A DNA stretch of 64,000 nucleotides from JADGQM01 sp964441945 (GTDB lineage Bacteria; Desulfobacterota; Syntrophobacteria; Syntrophobacterales; Syntrophobacteraceae): the NCBI GenBank assembly GCA_964441945.1, contig CAYTWB010000010.1, positions 1-64,000 on the forward strand, in the 5' to 3' direction. The notes below the pieces were generated by a model, which was not told the origin of the DNA, did no database searches, and saw only the letters and a program-made list of their open reading frames with translations. This document shows positions 52,639-62,504 of this stretch, piece after piece. Position numbers and translations under genes: made by a program. Numbering within the stretch: the stretch's first letter is position 1; each line of letters starts with the position of its first letter.

Positions 52639-54882
52639 TCAGTTGTGGATTGGACAATATCCTTTGGGAATCAGCTCATCGAGAAAGAACTCCAAACGTT
52701 GTTCTTTACAATGCCATGTTGCCAGCTCCCCGGACTTCAGGCAGATCAGGCGCTGTGCGATCCCAGGGGGAGGCAGAAACTCCTGTGGATGAATCCACGG
52801 CCGAACCTGGTTGAAAAATCTGGCCCAAATCCGTGCAGCCCCATCGGGGCCGTTGTTTCCCAAGGGCCGGCCGTCATCGTACCCAATCCAGACGAGCACC
52901 AGCAGATCGCTAGTGTAGCCGACAAACCAGGCATCCCGATTGTCAGGTGAAGTGCCTCCCATGACGGCACAAGGAAAATCTACCCCCAGTTCCTGAAGGG
53001 TGCGCCCCATTCTCTTCTTGACTACTCCCTCCAGCATGTTGGTGATGAGATAGGCTTTAGCAGGAGTCGTAACAGGGGAAAAATCGATGTGGCGTCTCCC
53101 CTGCACCTCACCTTCTTCTGTGACGACTTCCTTGATACTGAGGAGATGGGATTTGTGTCCGTCATTGTCCAAGACAGTGAAGGCCCCCGCCAACTCAAGA
53201 GGAGTCAGTTGGAACTCCCCCAGGGCCGCCGGAACAACAGGCTGGATTGGCGACTGAATACCGAGCCGGCGAATCATCGCAAGGATCTCTTCTGCACCCA
53301 CCCGGGCTGCAAGACCGGCGGTGGCAGCATCCAGCGACTGTTCCAGTGCATCCCGAAACAGGACCTGGCTGGGATACCGATCTCCGACGTTTCGTGGTAC
53401 CGAGCCAGGGCTATTGATTGCAGGGGGCCCCGGTTCATCTCTGAGCCAGCTGGACGGGGTGAGCTGATCCAGCGCACTCAGATAGACAAACGGCCTGATC
53501 ACCGAGCCCGGTTGTCGATACGCGGAAAGAGCCCGGTTAAGACTGTCGGCCGCATAGTCCCTCCCGCCGATCAGAGCCAGTATGGATCCTGTTTTGGGCT
53601 GGACGGCAACAACGACACCCTGCAGCGTTCCAGGAGAAGAGGACGGGGTGCTTTGATCAGATAACTGCCGCTCCAATGAAGACAATTCGTCCCTCAAAGC
53701 CGTGTCGGCCGCGATAGCCATTTCCGGATGAAGAACGGTATAGATACTCAATCCCTCGGACTCCAGCACTTTTTCGTCATAGAGATCATGAAGCTGCTGC
53801 CGCACGTAATCCACATAGTAAGGAGCGATATCCCTTGGAAATTTGGCTGCTGAAACTCTCAAGGGCCCACTTCGCGCCTCCTCATATTCGATGGCGGAAA
53901 TCATTCCCACATCGAGCATGCGCTTGAGAACGACATTGCGCCGATCGATGGCCGCTTCAGGATGCCTCAGTGGAGAGTAGTGGTTCGGGGCTTGAATCAT
54001 ACCTGCGAGCGCAGCACATTCACCCAGGGTGAGGTCCTCCACGTTTCTCCCGAAATACTGCATCGCCGCTTCACCCATTCCATGGATCGAAACGCTGTCT
54101 CTCTGACCCATATAGATTTCATTCATGTACATCTCAAGGATTTCATCCTTCTCGTAGATGACCTCCAACACAACGGCCATGGAAGCCTCCTGCAGCTTTC
54201 TCTTGAGGGTGCGCTCCGGTTCCAGGAAATAGTTCTTCACCAATTGCTGAGTGATCGTAGAGCCGCCCTGGACAACGCGCCCGGCAAGAATGTCGGTGTA
54301 CAAGGCCCTCAGGACTCCCATCCAATCCACTCCCACATGTTCGTAGAAGCGATGATCCTCAACAGCCAACACGCCGTGAATCAGATAGGGAGGGACCTGC
54401 TTGATGTTGATGAGCAGGCGACTCTTTCGGTCAGATCCGTAAAGACGCGCAATCTCGACCGGCTCCAGTTCGAGCAGGGCCAGTTCAGTCCACCCGCTCA
54501 CGATCTTGACGAGAGAGTTCTTTTGAAAGGTGAACTGGACCCGCTGTGCAGGAAGACTATGACCTGGAAATCGAAATTCCCGCAGATAGGCAACGATGCC
54601 GTCCCGCCCGGGCTTGTATTCCCCGGGCTGCAAGGGCTCTATGACGGCTTCCTTGTACCGGCGCCTTTCCAGAAGACCCTTCATCTGGGATGTGGAGAAG
54701 CTCTGACCGGGATAGAGAGGAACAGCTGTGGAAAAGACCCGCGCCGGAATGCTCCACCGCCGCGATTCAAACCGATGGGTCACCTCGAAATACAGATGGA
54801 AAAAGAAACCCGCCACAAGCGCAAACAGGACGGCAAGGACTGCAGGGATCGCCAAACGCCGAGAATGTTGAGAGAGCCTCAT
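52639..54882 (-). CDS. Class A PBP (PBP1b type) with intact glycosyltransferase but degenerate transpeptidase
   Basis: The 747-residue bitopic protein has a membrane anchor (about 11-33), a UB2H-like region (50-150), a GT51 glycosyltransferase domain with AVEDHRFYEHVGVDW (catalytic Glu175), QGGSTITQQLVKN and RTLKRKLQEA all intact, and a transpeptidase-fold domain (about 420-710). All three penicillin-binding motifs are altered: SxxK reads SVIR (460-463), SxN reads SLD (516-518), KTG reads MGG (641-643). The fold is otherwise well kept (RQPGS, DAWFVGYTSDLL). It should polymerise glycan but not crosslink. ATG 54882 is chosen; the frame extends to 54915. Confidence 0.9.
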   Translation of the reverse strand: MRLSQHSRRLAIPAVLAVLFALVAGFFFHLYFEVTHRFESRRWSIPARVFSTAVPLYPGQSFSTSQMKGLLERRRYKEAVIEPLQPGEYKPGRDGIVAYLREFRFPGHSLPAQRVQFTFQKNSLVKIVSGWTELALLELEPVEIARLYGSDRKSRLLINIKQVPPYLIHGVLAVEDHRFYEHVGVDWMGVLRALYTDILAGRVVQGGSTITQQLVKNYFLEPERTLKRKLQEASMAVVLEVIYEKDEILEMYMNEIYMGQRDSVSIHGMGEAAMQYFGRNVEDLTLGECAALAGMIQAPNHYSPLRHPEAAIDRRNVVLKRMLDVGMISAIEYEEARSGPLRVSAAKFPRDIAPYYVDYVRQQLHDLYDEKVLESEGLSIYTVLHPEMAIAADTALRDELSSLERQLSDQSTPSSSPGTLQGVVVAVQPKTGSILALIGGRDYAADSLNRALSAYRQPGSVIRPFVYLSALDQLTPSSWLRDEPGPPAINSPGSVPRNVGDRYPSQVLFRDALEQSLDAATAGLAARVGAEEILAMIRRLGIQSPIQPVVPAALGEFQLTPLELAGAFTVLDNDGHKSHLLSIKEVVTEEGEVQGRRHIDFSPVTTPAKAYLITNMLEGVVKKRMGRTLQELGVDFPCAVMGGTSPDNRDAWFVGYTSDLLVLVWIGYDDGRPLGNNGPDGAARIWARFFNQVRPWIHPQEFLPPPGIAQRLICLKSGELATWHCKEQRLEFFLDELIPKGYCPIHN

Positions 54883-54887
54883 ACCCT

Positions 54888-56309
54888 TCACTTTCTCTTC
54901 AGTTTGACCAGGCATTCAATATGAGGGGTATGTGGAAAGAGATCGAAAGGTTGTATGGTCTCAACCTGGTAGTGATCGAGAAGGACCACAAGGTCTCTTG
55001 CAAGCGTAGCGGGATTACAGGAGACAGCGATGATGCGGGAAGGATCGGCCTCGATGAGGGCCTTGAGAACGTGGGGATGCATCCCGGCACGGGGAGGATC
55101 CGTGATCACGACGTCGGGGCGGCAGTCCCGGGACAGGCTACTGCAGACGCCGGTAATCCTGTTCTTGATGTCTCCCGATACGAAGGTGCAATTATCAATC
55201 CGGTTGAGCCCGCAGTTCTCGTATGCATCCCTCACGGCTTCCTCACTGACTTCAAACCCCACTACTCGTTGCACCTGAGCGGCGATGAAGAGGGCAATGC
55301 TCCCTGTCCCGCAATAGAGGTCCCATACCGTTTCCCTGCCGGTGAACTCGCCCAGCTGCAAAATAGCGCTGTAGAGCTGTTCTGCGGCGAGGGGATTGGT
55401 CTGGAAAAAGGATTCGGGGGATATTCTGTAATGCAGAGGACCAAGACGGTCTTCGATAAAGCCCGGACCCATCAAAATCCGGCTGAAATCAGAGGCGGCG
55501 ACTTGCGCTTTTCGATCGGTTATCGAATGGATGAAGGTGGTGATATGCGGGAAAGCGGTGCAGAGCCGGTTGGCCAGACGTTCTACCACGCCCGAATAAT
55601 CCCCCTGACTTGTGGTCATGAGATTCACGAGCATCTGACCGCTGCGCTTCCCCTCCCGGATGACCAAAAAGCGCCAGAATCCTTGATGAGTCCGGGTGCT
55701 GTAAGCCGGCAACCCGGTTTCTCGACACCACTCCCGCACCCCTTTCAGGACCTCGACAGCCCGCGGTGATTCCAGAAAACAGTCCTCAATATTCAGCACC
55801 GGCTCAAAAGACCTGCGAACGTGGAGTCCCAGCGCAAGGGGTTCCGACTTACAGCGCTCTTTTGAATCGCCATCCAACCGCTCAATCCAGCTGCGATTGG
55901 AAAATGAGAACTCCATCTTGTTCCGATACCAGCAGGTCTCGGGCGAGGGAACTGCAGGGAGCACCCCTGCCCCGTTCACTCCCGCAAGGTGTTCGAGGGC
56001 CTCCAGCACCTGCAGATGCTTCCATCGCAGTTGCTCTTCGTAGCGCAGGTCCTGCCAGCTGCATCCGCCGCAGACCCCAAAGGAAGGGCAAAAGGGTTCC
56101 ACGTACTGGGGCGATTGTGACAGCACCTCCTGAACAAAACCTTCGGCAAACCGGCGTTTCTTCGCGGTGATTCTGACCCGGGCGCGCTGCCCGGGAACCG
56201 CATGGTCCAGAAAGACGACAAAATTTCCCACTCGTGCCAAGGCTCTGCCGCCGAAGGCCAGTTTCTCAACTTCCAGCTCAACTTCCATGCCTTTTCGAAT
56301 ATCAATCAA
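54888..56309 (-). CDS. rlmD: 23S rRNA (uracil-5-)-methyltransferase
   Basis: The 473-residue TrmA/RumA family enzyme methylates a uridine of 23S rRNA with SAM. It has an N-terminal TRAM domain (VEKLAFGGRALARVGNFVVFLDHAVPG in the first 45 residues), the [4Fe-4S] cysteines CPSFGVCGGCSWQ with a later Cys, the SAM motif WDLYCGTGSIALF, FxxNPxxx loop SFFQTNPLAAEQL, VVITDPPRAGM and the catalytic Cys in AVSCNPATLARDL. TTG 56309, five bases after AGAGGG, is the preferred start; ATG 56288 lacks a spaced ribosome site. RlmD (U1939) is the likeliest assignment, RlmCD-type dual activity cannot be excluded. Confidence 0.9.
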   Translation of the reverse strand: MIDIRKGMEVELEVEKLAFGGRALARVGNFVVFLDHAVPGQRARVRITAKKRRFAEGFVQEVLSQSPQYVEPFCPSFGVCGGCSWQDLRYEEQLRWKHLQVLEALEHLAGVNGAGVLPAVPSPETCWYRNKMEFSFSNRSWIERLDGDSKERCKSEPLALGLHVRRSFEPVLNIEDCFLESPRAVEVLKGVREWCRETGLPAYSTRTHQGFWRFLVIREGKRSGQMLVNLMTTSQGDYSGVVERLANRLCTAFPHITTFIHSITDRKAQVAASDFSRILMGPGFIEDRLGPLHYRISPESFFQTNPLAAEQLYSAILQLGEFTGRETVWDLYCGTGSIALFIAAQVQRVVGFEVSEEAVRDAYENCGLNRIDNCTFVSGDIKNRITGVCSSLSRDCRPDVVITDPPRAGMHPHVLKALIEADPSRIIAVSCNPATLARDLVVLLDHYQVETIQPFDLFPHTPHIECLVKLKRK

Positions 56310-56465
56310 GATTTCCCTCTGTGCCCCTTTCCTCCAGGTTCTCTGCAAACCGAACGCTTCTTCCAATGATTGACAAGATATGCTAATACAAAATCGCACG
56401 GATGAACAGGGAAAGGCCGAAAGACGGGCCGGAGCACGTGGTTTTCCGAAAGGAGAGAGTTTCTT

Positions 56466-57329
56466 GTGGTGCTGATGAATCAGATGCTGATCTACGGTCG
56501 ATTGATCAAGTTCAGCCACACCGTTTTCGCCCTCCCCTTTGCCCTGGCTGCAGTGCTGCTGGCACATCGCCAATATCCCGTCCGATTCTCGACTCTATGC
56601 TGGATTCTGGCTGCAATGGCCTCTGCACGTTCTGCGGCAATGGGTTTCAATCGCTATGTGGATTACGAATACGACCGCCGCAATCCGCGTACCGCCATGC
56701 GTCCGTTGACCGCCGGCCAGATAGACAAGAAGTCCGTCCTCCTTTTTGTCTTGATTTCCTCCTCTCTGTTTCTCTTCAGTGCGGCCATGTTGGGGCGGAC
56801 CTGCCTGGTGCTCTCAGTCCCCGTTCTTTTGGTGCTCTTTGTCTATTCTTACACCAAACGTTTCACCTCGCTGTCCCATCTGGTTCTCGGATTAGCCATT
56901 GGCCTCGCACCGGCCGGCGCGTGGATTGCCTGTTCCGGTGGCCTGGATATGCGTATATTGCCCCTTTCTCTGGCCTTGATGACCTATATTGCGGGCTTCG
57001 ATATTCTCTATGCCTGCCAGGACATAGAATTCGATCGCAGAGAAAGGCTCTGTTCCATTCCTGCGCGCTGGGGGGTTGAGCGGGCGCTTTGGATCTCGTC
57101 CGTTCTCCATGCCTGCACCTTTGTTTTCCTGCTGGCTGTCTATTCTTTTTTCCAACTGGGCCCCGTCTATCTCGGCGTCCTGTTGCTCATCAGTACCCTG
57201 CTCGTCCTGGAACATATGCTGGTTCAACCGCGTCAACTGGAAAGAGTGAACTTTGCGTTCTTTCACATCAACAGCGCCGTGTCTGTGCTTCTCTTTCTGG
57301 CGGTTCTCCTGGACGGGTGGATTGCCTGA
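56466..57329 (+). CDS. UbiA-family prenyltransferase (menaquinone pathway, MqnP-like)
   Basis: The 287-residue membrane protein has about eight helices and the two Asp-rich motifs of UbiA prenyltransferases: NRYVDYEYDRRNPRTAMRP and DIEFDRRERLCSIPAR. It attaches a polyprenyl chain to an aromatic acid. GTG 56466 follows AGGAG at 56451-56455 (ten bases). The next gene is a long UbiD-type decarboxylase, a pairing known from the futalosine menaquinone pathway (MqnP with MqnL), which anaerobes of this group use. The aromatic substrate is therefore inferred to be a 1,4-dihydroxy-6-naphthoate-type acid, not 4-hydroxybenzoate. Confidence 0.88.
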   Translation: MVLMNQMLIYGRLIKFSHTVFALPFALAAVLLAHRQYPVRFSTLCWILAAMASARSAAMGFNRYVDYEYDRRNPRTAMRPLTAGQIDKKSVLLFVLISSSLFLFSAAMLGRTCLVLSVPVLLVLFVYSYTKRFTSLSHLVLGLAIGLAPAGAWIACSGGLDMRILPLSLALMTYIAGFDILYACQDIEFDRRERLCSIPARWGVERALWISSVLHACTFVFLLAVYSFFQLGPVYLGVLLLISTLLVLEHMLVQPRQLERVNFAFFHINSAVSVLLFLAVLLDGWIA

Positions 57330-57366
57330 CCTTTGTGAGTCTGTCGAATAGAGGGTTTTGCTTCCT

Positions 57367-59271
57367 ATGAAATGCTCCTACCAGAACCTCCAGGAATTTG
57401 TGGCCGAGTTGGAGAAGGCTGGTGAATTGCAGCGGATCAAGGCCCCAGTTTCGAGAGACCTCGAGATCACGCAGATCACGGACCTTGCTTCCAAGAGTCC
57501 TGGAGGGGGGAAAGCGCTGCTGTTCGAGCAGGTGCTCGATTCTCCGTTTCCGGTTCTCACCAATGCCTTCGGTAGCCGGCGCCGTGTCTGCATGGCCCTC
57601 GGCGTTCCGGATTTGAATACATTGGCCGAACGCCTGCACCGCTTCATCGGGATGGGGCCTCCCAAGTCACTGAGTGGGGCGCTGCGCCTGCTCCCATTGG
57701 GCATGGATATGCTGCGCTTCTTGCCAAGGACCGTAAAGAGAGCGCCCTGCCAGGAAGTCGTAGCACTCGGGAAACAGATTGATTTGTCCCGGCTACCGGT
57801 ATTGAAGTGCTGGCCGCAGGATGGGGGCCCATTTGTGACCCTCCCGGTTGTGATTACCCGAAGCCTGGAAACCCGGCGGCGCAATGCCGGTATGTACCGT
57901 CTCCAGGTTTTTGATCGCAATACTACGGGTATGCACTGGCATATTCACAAAGACGGGGCACACTATTTCCAGGAGTATCGAAAAAGGGGCATGCGAATGC
58001 CGGTAGCCGTCGCCATAGGGACCGATCCGGCAACCACCTATGCCGCTACAGCCCCCCTGCCCCGCGGCGTGGATGAAATGGTTCTTGCGGGATTCATCCG
58101 CAGAAAACCCGTACCCCTGGTCCGATGTCTCACGGTCGACCTGGAGGTCCCCGCTGAGGCCGAGTTTATTTTGGAAGGATATGTCGATCCCGATGAGTTG
58201 CGGATCGAGGGGCCGTTTGGAGATCACACCGGCTACTACTCCCTGGTTGGCGAATACCCTGTCTTTCACCTCACCGCCGTAACCCACAGAAAAAACCCGG
58301 TCTATGCCGCAACCATCGTCGGGCGCCCTCCTATGGAGGACTGCTACCTTGCCAGGGCTACGGAAAAGCTTTTTCTGCCTCTTTTAAATGCTATGCTCCC
58401 TGAGATTCGGGACTTCTGGATGCCGTGGGAAGGGGTCTTCCACAATATCACGATCGTCTCCATGGAAAAGGAGTATCCGGGCCATGCCCGTCGTGTCATG
58501 AGCGCCCTCTGGGGGCAAGGGCAGATGAGCTTCTGTAAGGCCTTGGTTTTAATGGATTCTGAAGTGGATCTGAGCTCACCTCAAAAGGTGCTTGAGACCC
58601 TGCTCAACGAGGTTGACCTCGAATCGGATCTCTATGTTTCCGAAGGTGTTCTCGATGTGCTCGATCACAGCGCTCCGGATCCGCTTTTTGGGGGAAAGCT
58701 CGGGATCGATGCTACACACCGTCTTCCCGGCGAGAAGGATCGCCTGCGTGTTGAGGCAGCCTTGCCCCTTCCCTCTCCGGCGCTCATTGACCAATCGTTG
58801 CGGGAGATTTCCGATCTTTTGGTGAGATTCCTCGTGCCGCCGCTGCCGGTCAAGAACAGGCTGCTCCTCCTGAGTTTCCGAAAGGACGGCATGGTTTCAG
58901 GTCGAAGCCTGGCCGACAGACTGCTGAGCCACCAGGTTCTCAAACCGTTTTCCATCATCATCCTGTACGATGCTTCCATTGATCTGCCGGATGCATCGTT
59001 GTTGTTGTGGAAGCTTTTCAATAATGTGGATCCTAAACGGGACCTAGTCAGAACCGGAAGACGGATCGTTATTGATGCAACCAGGAAAGGACCCGAAGAC
59101 GGACATCATCGACCCTGGCCGGATGATATCGTCATGGGTCCCGCTATCGTTGCTGGAGTTGCCCGACGTGCGGAGGAATTGGGTATTCCGGACCTCGTTT
59201 CACCGGACTCCGTAAAGACCACCTCTTCAACCCCTCAAAACCCTCTGCCACCGATAAGAGGAATTAGTTGA
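57367..59271 (+). CDS. UbiD-family decarboxylase (menaquinone biosynthesis, MqnL-like)
   Basis: The 634-residue protein is longer than E. coli UbiD (497), as in the menaquinone-type subgroup. Prenyl-FMN-site features are visible: MYRLQVFDRNTTGMHWHIHKDG, GPFGDHTGYYSLVGEYPVF, GRPPMEDCYLARATEKLFLPLL; they carry the family's Arg and Glu. It decarboxylates the prenylated aromatic acid after UbiA, using prenylated FMN from a UbiX homologue that is not in this window. ATG 57367 with GAGGG upstream is chosen over TTG 57358. The DtxR-type gene begins 1 bp after its stop region. Confidence 0.88.
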   Translation: MKCSYQNLQEFVAELEKAGELQRIKAPVSRDLEITQITDLASKSPGGGKALLFEQVLDSPFPVLTNAFGSRRRVCMALGVPDLNTLAERLHRFIGMGPPKSLSGALRLLPLGMDMLRFLPRTVKRAPCQEVVALGKQIDLSRLPVLKCWPQDGGPFVTLPVVITRSLETRRRNAGMYRLQVFDRNTTGMHWHIHKDGAHYFQEYRKRGMRMPVAVAIGTDPATTYAATAPLPRGVDEMVLAGFIRRKPVPLVRCLTVDLEVPAEAEFILEGYVDPDELRIEGPFGDHTGYYSLVGEYPVFHLTAVTHRKNPVYAATIVGRPPMEDCYLARATEKLFLPLLNAMLPEIRDFWMPWEGVFHNITIVSMEKEYPGHARRVMSALWGQGQMSFCKALVLMDSEVDLSSPQKVLETLLNEVDLESDLYVSEGVLDVLDHSAPDPLFGGKLGIDATHRLPGEKDRLRVEAALPLPSPALIDQSLREISDLLVRFLVPPLPVKNRLLLLSFRKDGMVSGRSLADRLLSHQVLKPFSIIILYDASIDLPDASLLLWKLFNNVDPKRDLVRTGRRIVIDATRKGPEDGHHRPWPDDIVMGPAIVAGVARRAEELGIPDLVSPDSVKTTSSTPQNPLPPIRGIS

Positions 59272-59272
59272 T

Positions 59273-59803
59273 ATGACTGATGATCTCCCGGAAGGACTCT
59301 CTGCCAGTCTGGAGGACTATCTTGAAGTCATTTACCACCTGGAGCAGTCCAACCGAGTGGCCAGAGCCAAAGACATTGCGGATCAAATGAGTGTTCAGCG
59401 TGCTTCAGTGACCGGTGCGCTCAAGGCACTGGCCGGTCGAGGACTCATTAATTACAGCCCGTACAGCTACGTCACTTTGAGCTCAGCAGGGCGTACCGTT
59501 GCCAGAGACATCATTCGTCGTCACGAAACGCTCAAAGAATTCTTCATCGCTGCGCTGCAATTGGGTCCTGAAGAGGCTGAAGCCAATGCATGCCGGATTG
59601 AACATGCCATCGACCCCATCGCTGTGGATCGACTGGTGAGCTTTCTGGAATTTATCAAAATCTGCCCCCGTACAGGTCTGGATTGGTTTGATGCATTTGC
59701 GCGATACTGCCAGAGAGGTTCCCAGACCTCCGATTGCCGAGATTGTTTGAGGGTCTGTCTCGACAAAATCGGTACCCCCCCCGATTCAAACGAGTCATAT
59801 TAG
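59273..59803 (+). CDS. DtxR/MntR-family metal-dependent regulator
   Basis: The 176-residue regulator has an N-terminal winged helix (SLEDYLEVIYHL, ARAKDIADQMSVQRASVTGALKAL, YSYVTLSSAGRTVA) and a dimerisation/metal domain (RRHETLKEFF with His and Glu, CRIEHAIDP with Glu and His). The SH3-like third domain is missing, as in MntR. A Cys-containing tail (TSDCRDCLRVCLDKIG) is unusual and may bind metal. It represses target genes with Fe or Mn. It is tightly packed after ubiD, so it may be co-transcribed with the quinone genes. Confidence 0.88.
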   Translation: MTDDLPEGLSASLEDYLEVIYHLEQSNRVARAKDIADQMSVQRASVTGALKALAGRGLINYSPYSYVTLSSAGRTVARDIIRRHETLKEFFIAALQLGPEEAEANACRIEHAIDPIAVDRLVSFLEFIKICPRTGLDWFDAFARYCQRGSQTSDCRDCLRVCLDKIGTPPDSNESY

Positions 59804-59809
59804 AGCTTT

Positions 59810-62473
59810 ATGGGATCTAGGGCCCGAGGAGGATGTGTACTGAACCTGGAAGCTACGGAAATCACTCCGGCTGAAATTCTTATCGTGGACGATATCCAGG
59901 AGAATCTCAAGCTGCTGACAGATATCCTGACCGGGCAGGGATATCGCGTCCGCCCCGCAACAGGGGGACGCCTGGCCTTGAGGTCTGTGGCACTCCGCCA
60001 GCCGGATCTGATCCTTTTGGATGTGAAAATGCCCGACATGGATGGCTACGAGGTGTGCCGGGCCTTGAAGTCGGATGAAAAGACCCGGGAAATCCCGGTC
60101 ATCTTCATCAGCGCTCTCCGCGAAACCAGCGAGAAGGTCAAAGGACTCGATGCCGGGGGTGTTGACTTCATTACGAAGCCGTTTCAAGCGGAAGAAATGT
60201 TGGCGAGAATCGAAACGCACCTGACCTTGCGGCGTCTGCAGAAGAGACTGGAGAATCAAAACACTCGACTTCAACAGGAGATCAGCCGGTGCAATCAGGC
60301 TGAGGAATGTCTGAGGAAACAAGAAGAGGCATTGAGTCACAGTGAAGCCTATTTCCGGTCGCTGATCGAAAACGCTTCAGACATGGTTGCGACGCTTAAC
60401 GTCGACGGCATCATATCCTACTGTAGTTTTTCTGTTAAACATGTTTTGGGGTATATGCCGACAGAACTGATTGGCCGAAGTTTTCTTGAACTGCTTCACG
60501 CGAACGATCTGCCTTCCGTGAAGGACTACTTCACCCGTATCATCCGCAACCCAGTGTGTTCAATCCGAACGGAACTGCGCTTCCTGCACAAGTGCGGGTC
60601 ATGGCGCGTCCTTGAAGTGATTGCCCGGAACCTTCTGGGCAATGAGGCTGTAGGAGGCATTGTCGTCAATTCCCACGACATTACAGCACGCAAAACAGCA
60701 GAAGAGGAGCTGATTGGGGAAAGAAATCAGCTGAAAACGCTTCTGGATTTCTACCGCAAACCCGATGTGCAGGTCGCTGACATAGTCGGCTTCGCCTTGA
60801 AAGAGTGTATAGGGATGAGTGGAAGCCAACTGGGGTTCTTTGGATTCATCAATGAAGACGAGACCCTGATGACGGCTCATTTGTGGTCCGAAGAGGCGAT
60901 GAAAGGTTGTGCGATAGACTTTAAACCGGTCGAGTTTTCGCTCGATCATGCCGGAATCTGGGCCGAGGCGATACGGAGGCATGAGTCACTCATCGTAAAT
61001 GACTACCGGAAGCCCGACCCTCGGAAGAAAGGATATCCGGAGGGGCATGTCCCGGTTCAGCGCCTGATGAGCCTTCCCATCATCAGAGGGGGCAAGGCGG
61101 TCGCCATCATGGCTGTTGCGAACAAGCAGGATGAATACACCCAGAACGATATCCTGCATCTAAGCCTGTTCCTGGAAAGTGCGTGGGGCATGATTGCCCG
61201 GAAGAAGGCGGAGGAGCAGATCGAAGAGCATGCTTCGAACCTCACCATAACCAATGAACAGCTGCGACAGGAAATCATCCTGAGGGAGCGGGCCGAGGAG
61301 GAACGCCGAAGATCGGAACAGCGACTGCAACAGGCCGAGAAGGCGGAAAGCCTTGGTCGAATGGCTGGAGCTATTGCCCATCATTTCAATAACATGCTCG
61401 GGGTGGTGATGGGGAATATCGAACTGGCCCTCTGCCAGCTGCCGGAAGAGACTGCTGCCTGGAAAAACCTTGCAGATGCCATGGGGGCCTCGCATCGGGC
61501 GGCTGAAATCAGCCGTTTGATGCTGGCTTATCTCGGTCAAACTGCCGGCAAGATGCAACCGATCGATCTCGTAGTGACTTTGAATGAAGCGGTCCCTTTG
61601 CTGATGGCAGCGATGCCCAAGGGAGTGCATCTCAGGATGGAGCTTCCGCAAGAGGCGCTCGTCATAATGGCCGATGCAGCGCACGTGAAACAGATTCTCA
61701 CAAATCTCGTCACGAATGCCTGGGAGGCCATCGATGGGCCGGAAGGCGAGATCACTGTGGGATTGAGCACAGTGCCGGTAGAATTGATCGAGAATGCACG
61801 ATTTTTTCCCATCGACTGGAAACCTGAGACCAAGCGCTACGCATGTCTTTCAGTTTCCGATACCGGTTCCGGGCTTGGCGAAGCGACCATCGAGAAGATC
61901 TTTGAGCCATTCTTCTCTACCAAGTTTACGGGCCGTGGCCTGGGCCTTGCCGTGGTTCTCGGGTTGGTGCGGGCACATGAAGGGGCGATCACGGTTGAGA
62001 GCGAGTTGGGTTGCGGTGCCGGCTTCAGGGTGTTTTTCCCACTGCCGGAGCACGAAATTCCGGTATCCCGGGCCCAGGCGGGGCCAATCAGCAGAGCGCC
62101 CACAGCGGGGGGTCTGATCCTTGTAGTCGATGACGAACCGATGCTCCGCAAAATGGCTCAGACTATGCTGAACCGCATGGGCTATGAAGCGATCACAGCC
62201 GGCGACGGCATTGAGGCAGTGGAAATCTTCCGGGAGCGCAGGGATGAATTCCGACTTGTCCTTCTCGACCTCAGCATGCCCCGGATGAGCGGTTGGCAGA
62301 CGATCGAGGTGCTCAGGGCGCTACGGCGCGATATCCCGGTAATCCTCGCCAGCGGCTACGATGAAGCCCAGGTGATGCAGGGGTATCACCCGGAGAAACC
62401 TCAAGCCTTTTTGCACAAACCCTACCAGATGAATGATTTGAAAGCGGCCCTGGGTGTCGCAGAGAAAGGGTAG
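59810..62473 (+). CDS. Hybrid sensor kinase: REC-PAS-GAF-kinase-REC
   Basis: The 887-residue cytoplasmic signalling protein has an N-terminal receiver (about 22-138, Asp71 in LILLDVKMPD, Lys in ITKPF), a coiled coil, PAS (about 180-290), GAF (about 315-460), a second coiled coil, then the phosphoacceptor box GAIAHHFNNMLG (His524), an ATPase domain (NLVTNAWEA, DTGSGLGEA, FSTKFTGRGLGLAV) and a C-terminal receiver (LILVVDDEP, phosphoacceptor in VLLDLSMP, LHKPYQ). No membrane helix, so it senses an internal cue. ATG 59810 is given, but AGGAGG at 59827-59832 lies seven bases before an in-frame CTG (59840), a possible alternative start. Confidence 0.9.
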   Translation: MGSRARGGCVLNLEATEITPAEILIVDDIQENLKLLTDILTGQGYRVRPATGGRLALRSVALRQPDLILLDVKMPDMDGYEVCRALKSDEKTREIPVIFISALRETSEKVKGLDAGGVDFITKPFQAEEMLARIETHLTLRRLQKRLENQNTRLQQEISRCNQAEECLRKQEEALSHSEAYFRSLIENASDMVATLNVDGIISYCSFSVKHVLGYMPTELIGRSFLELLHANDLPSVKDYFTRIIRNPVCSIRTELRFLHKCGSWRVLEVIARNLLGNEAVGGIVVNSHDITARKTAEEELIGERNQLKTLLDFYRKPDVQVADIVGFALKECIGMSGSQLGFFGFINEDETLMTAHLWSEEAMKGCAIDFKPVEFSLDHAGIWAEAIRRHESLIVNDYRKPDPRKKGYPEGHVPVQRLMSLPIIRGGKAVAIMAVANKQDEYTQNDILHLSLFLESAWGMIARKKAEEQIEEHASNLTITNEQLRQEIILRERAEEERRRSEQRLQQAEKAESLGRMAGAIAHHFNNMLGVVMGNIELALCQLPEETAAWKNLADAMGASHRAAEISRLMLAYLGQTAGKMQPIDLVVTLNEAVPLLMAAMPKGVHLRMELPQEALVIMADAAHVKQILTNLVTNAWEAIDGPEGEITVGLSTVPVELIENARFFPIDWKPETKRYACLSVSDTGSGLGEATIEKIFEPFFSTKFTGRGLGLAVVLGLVRAHEGAITVESELGCGAGFRVFFPLPEHEIPVSRAQAGPISRAPTAGGLILVVDDEPMLRKMAQTMLNRMGYEAITAGDGIEAVEIFRERRDEFRLVLLDLSMPRMSGWQTIEVLRALRRDIPVILASGYDEAQVMQGYHPEKPQAFLHKPYQMNDLKAALGVAEKG

Positions 62474-62504
62474 TCCTGAAGCTTTTCACAATCCCTGCAC
62501 CCCA

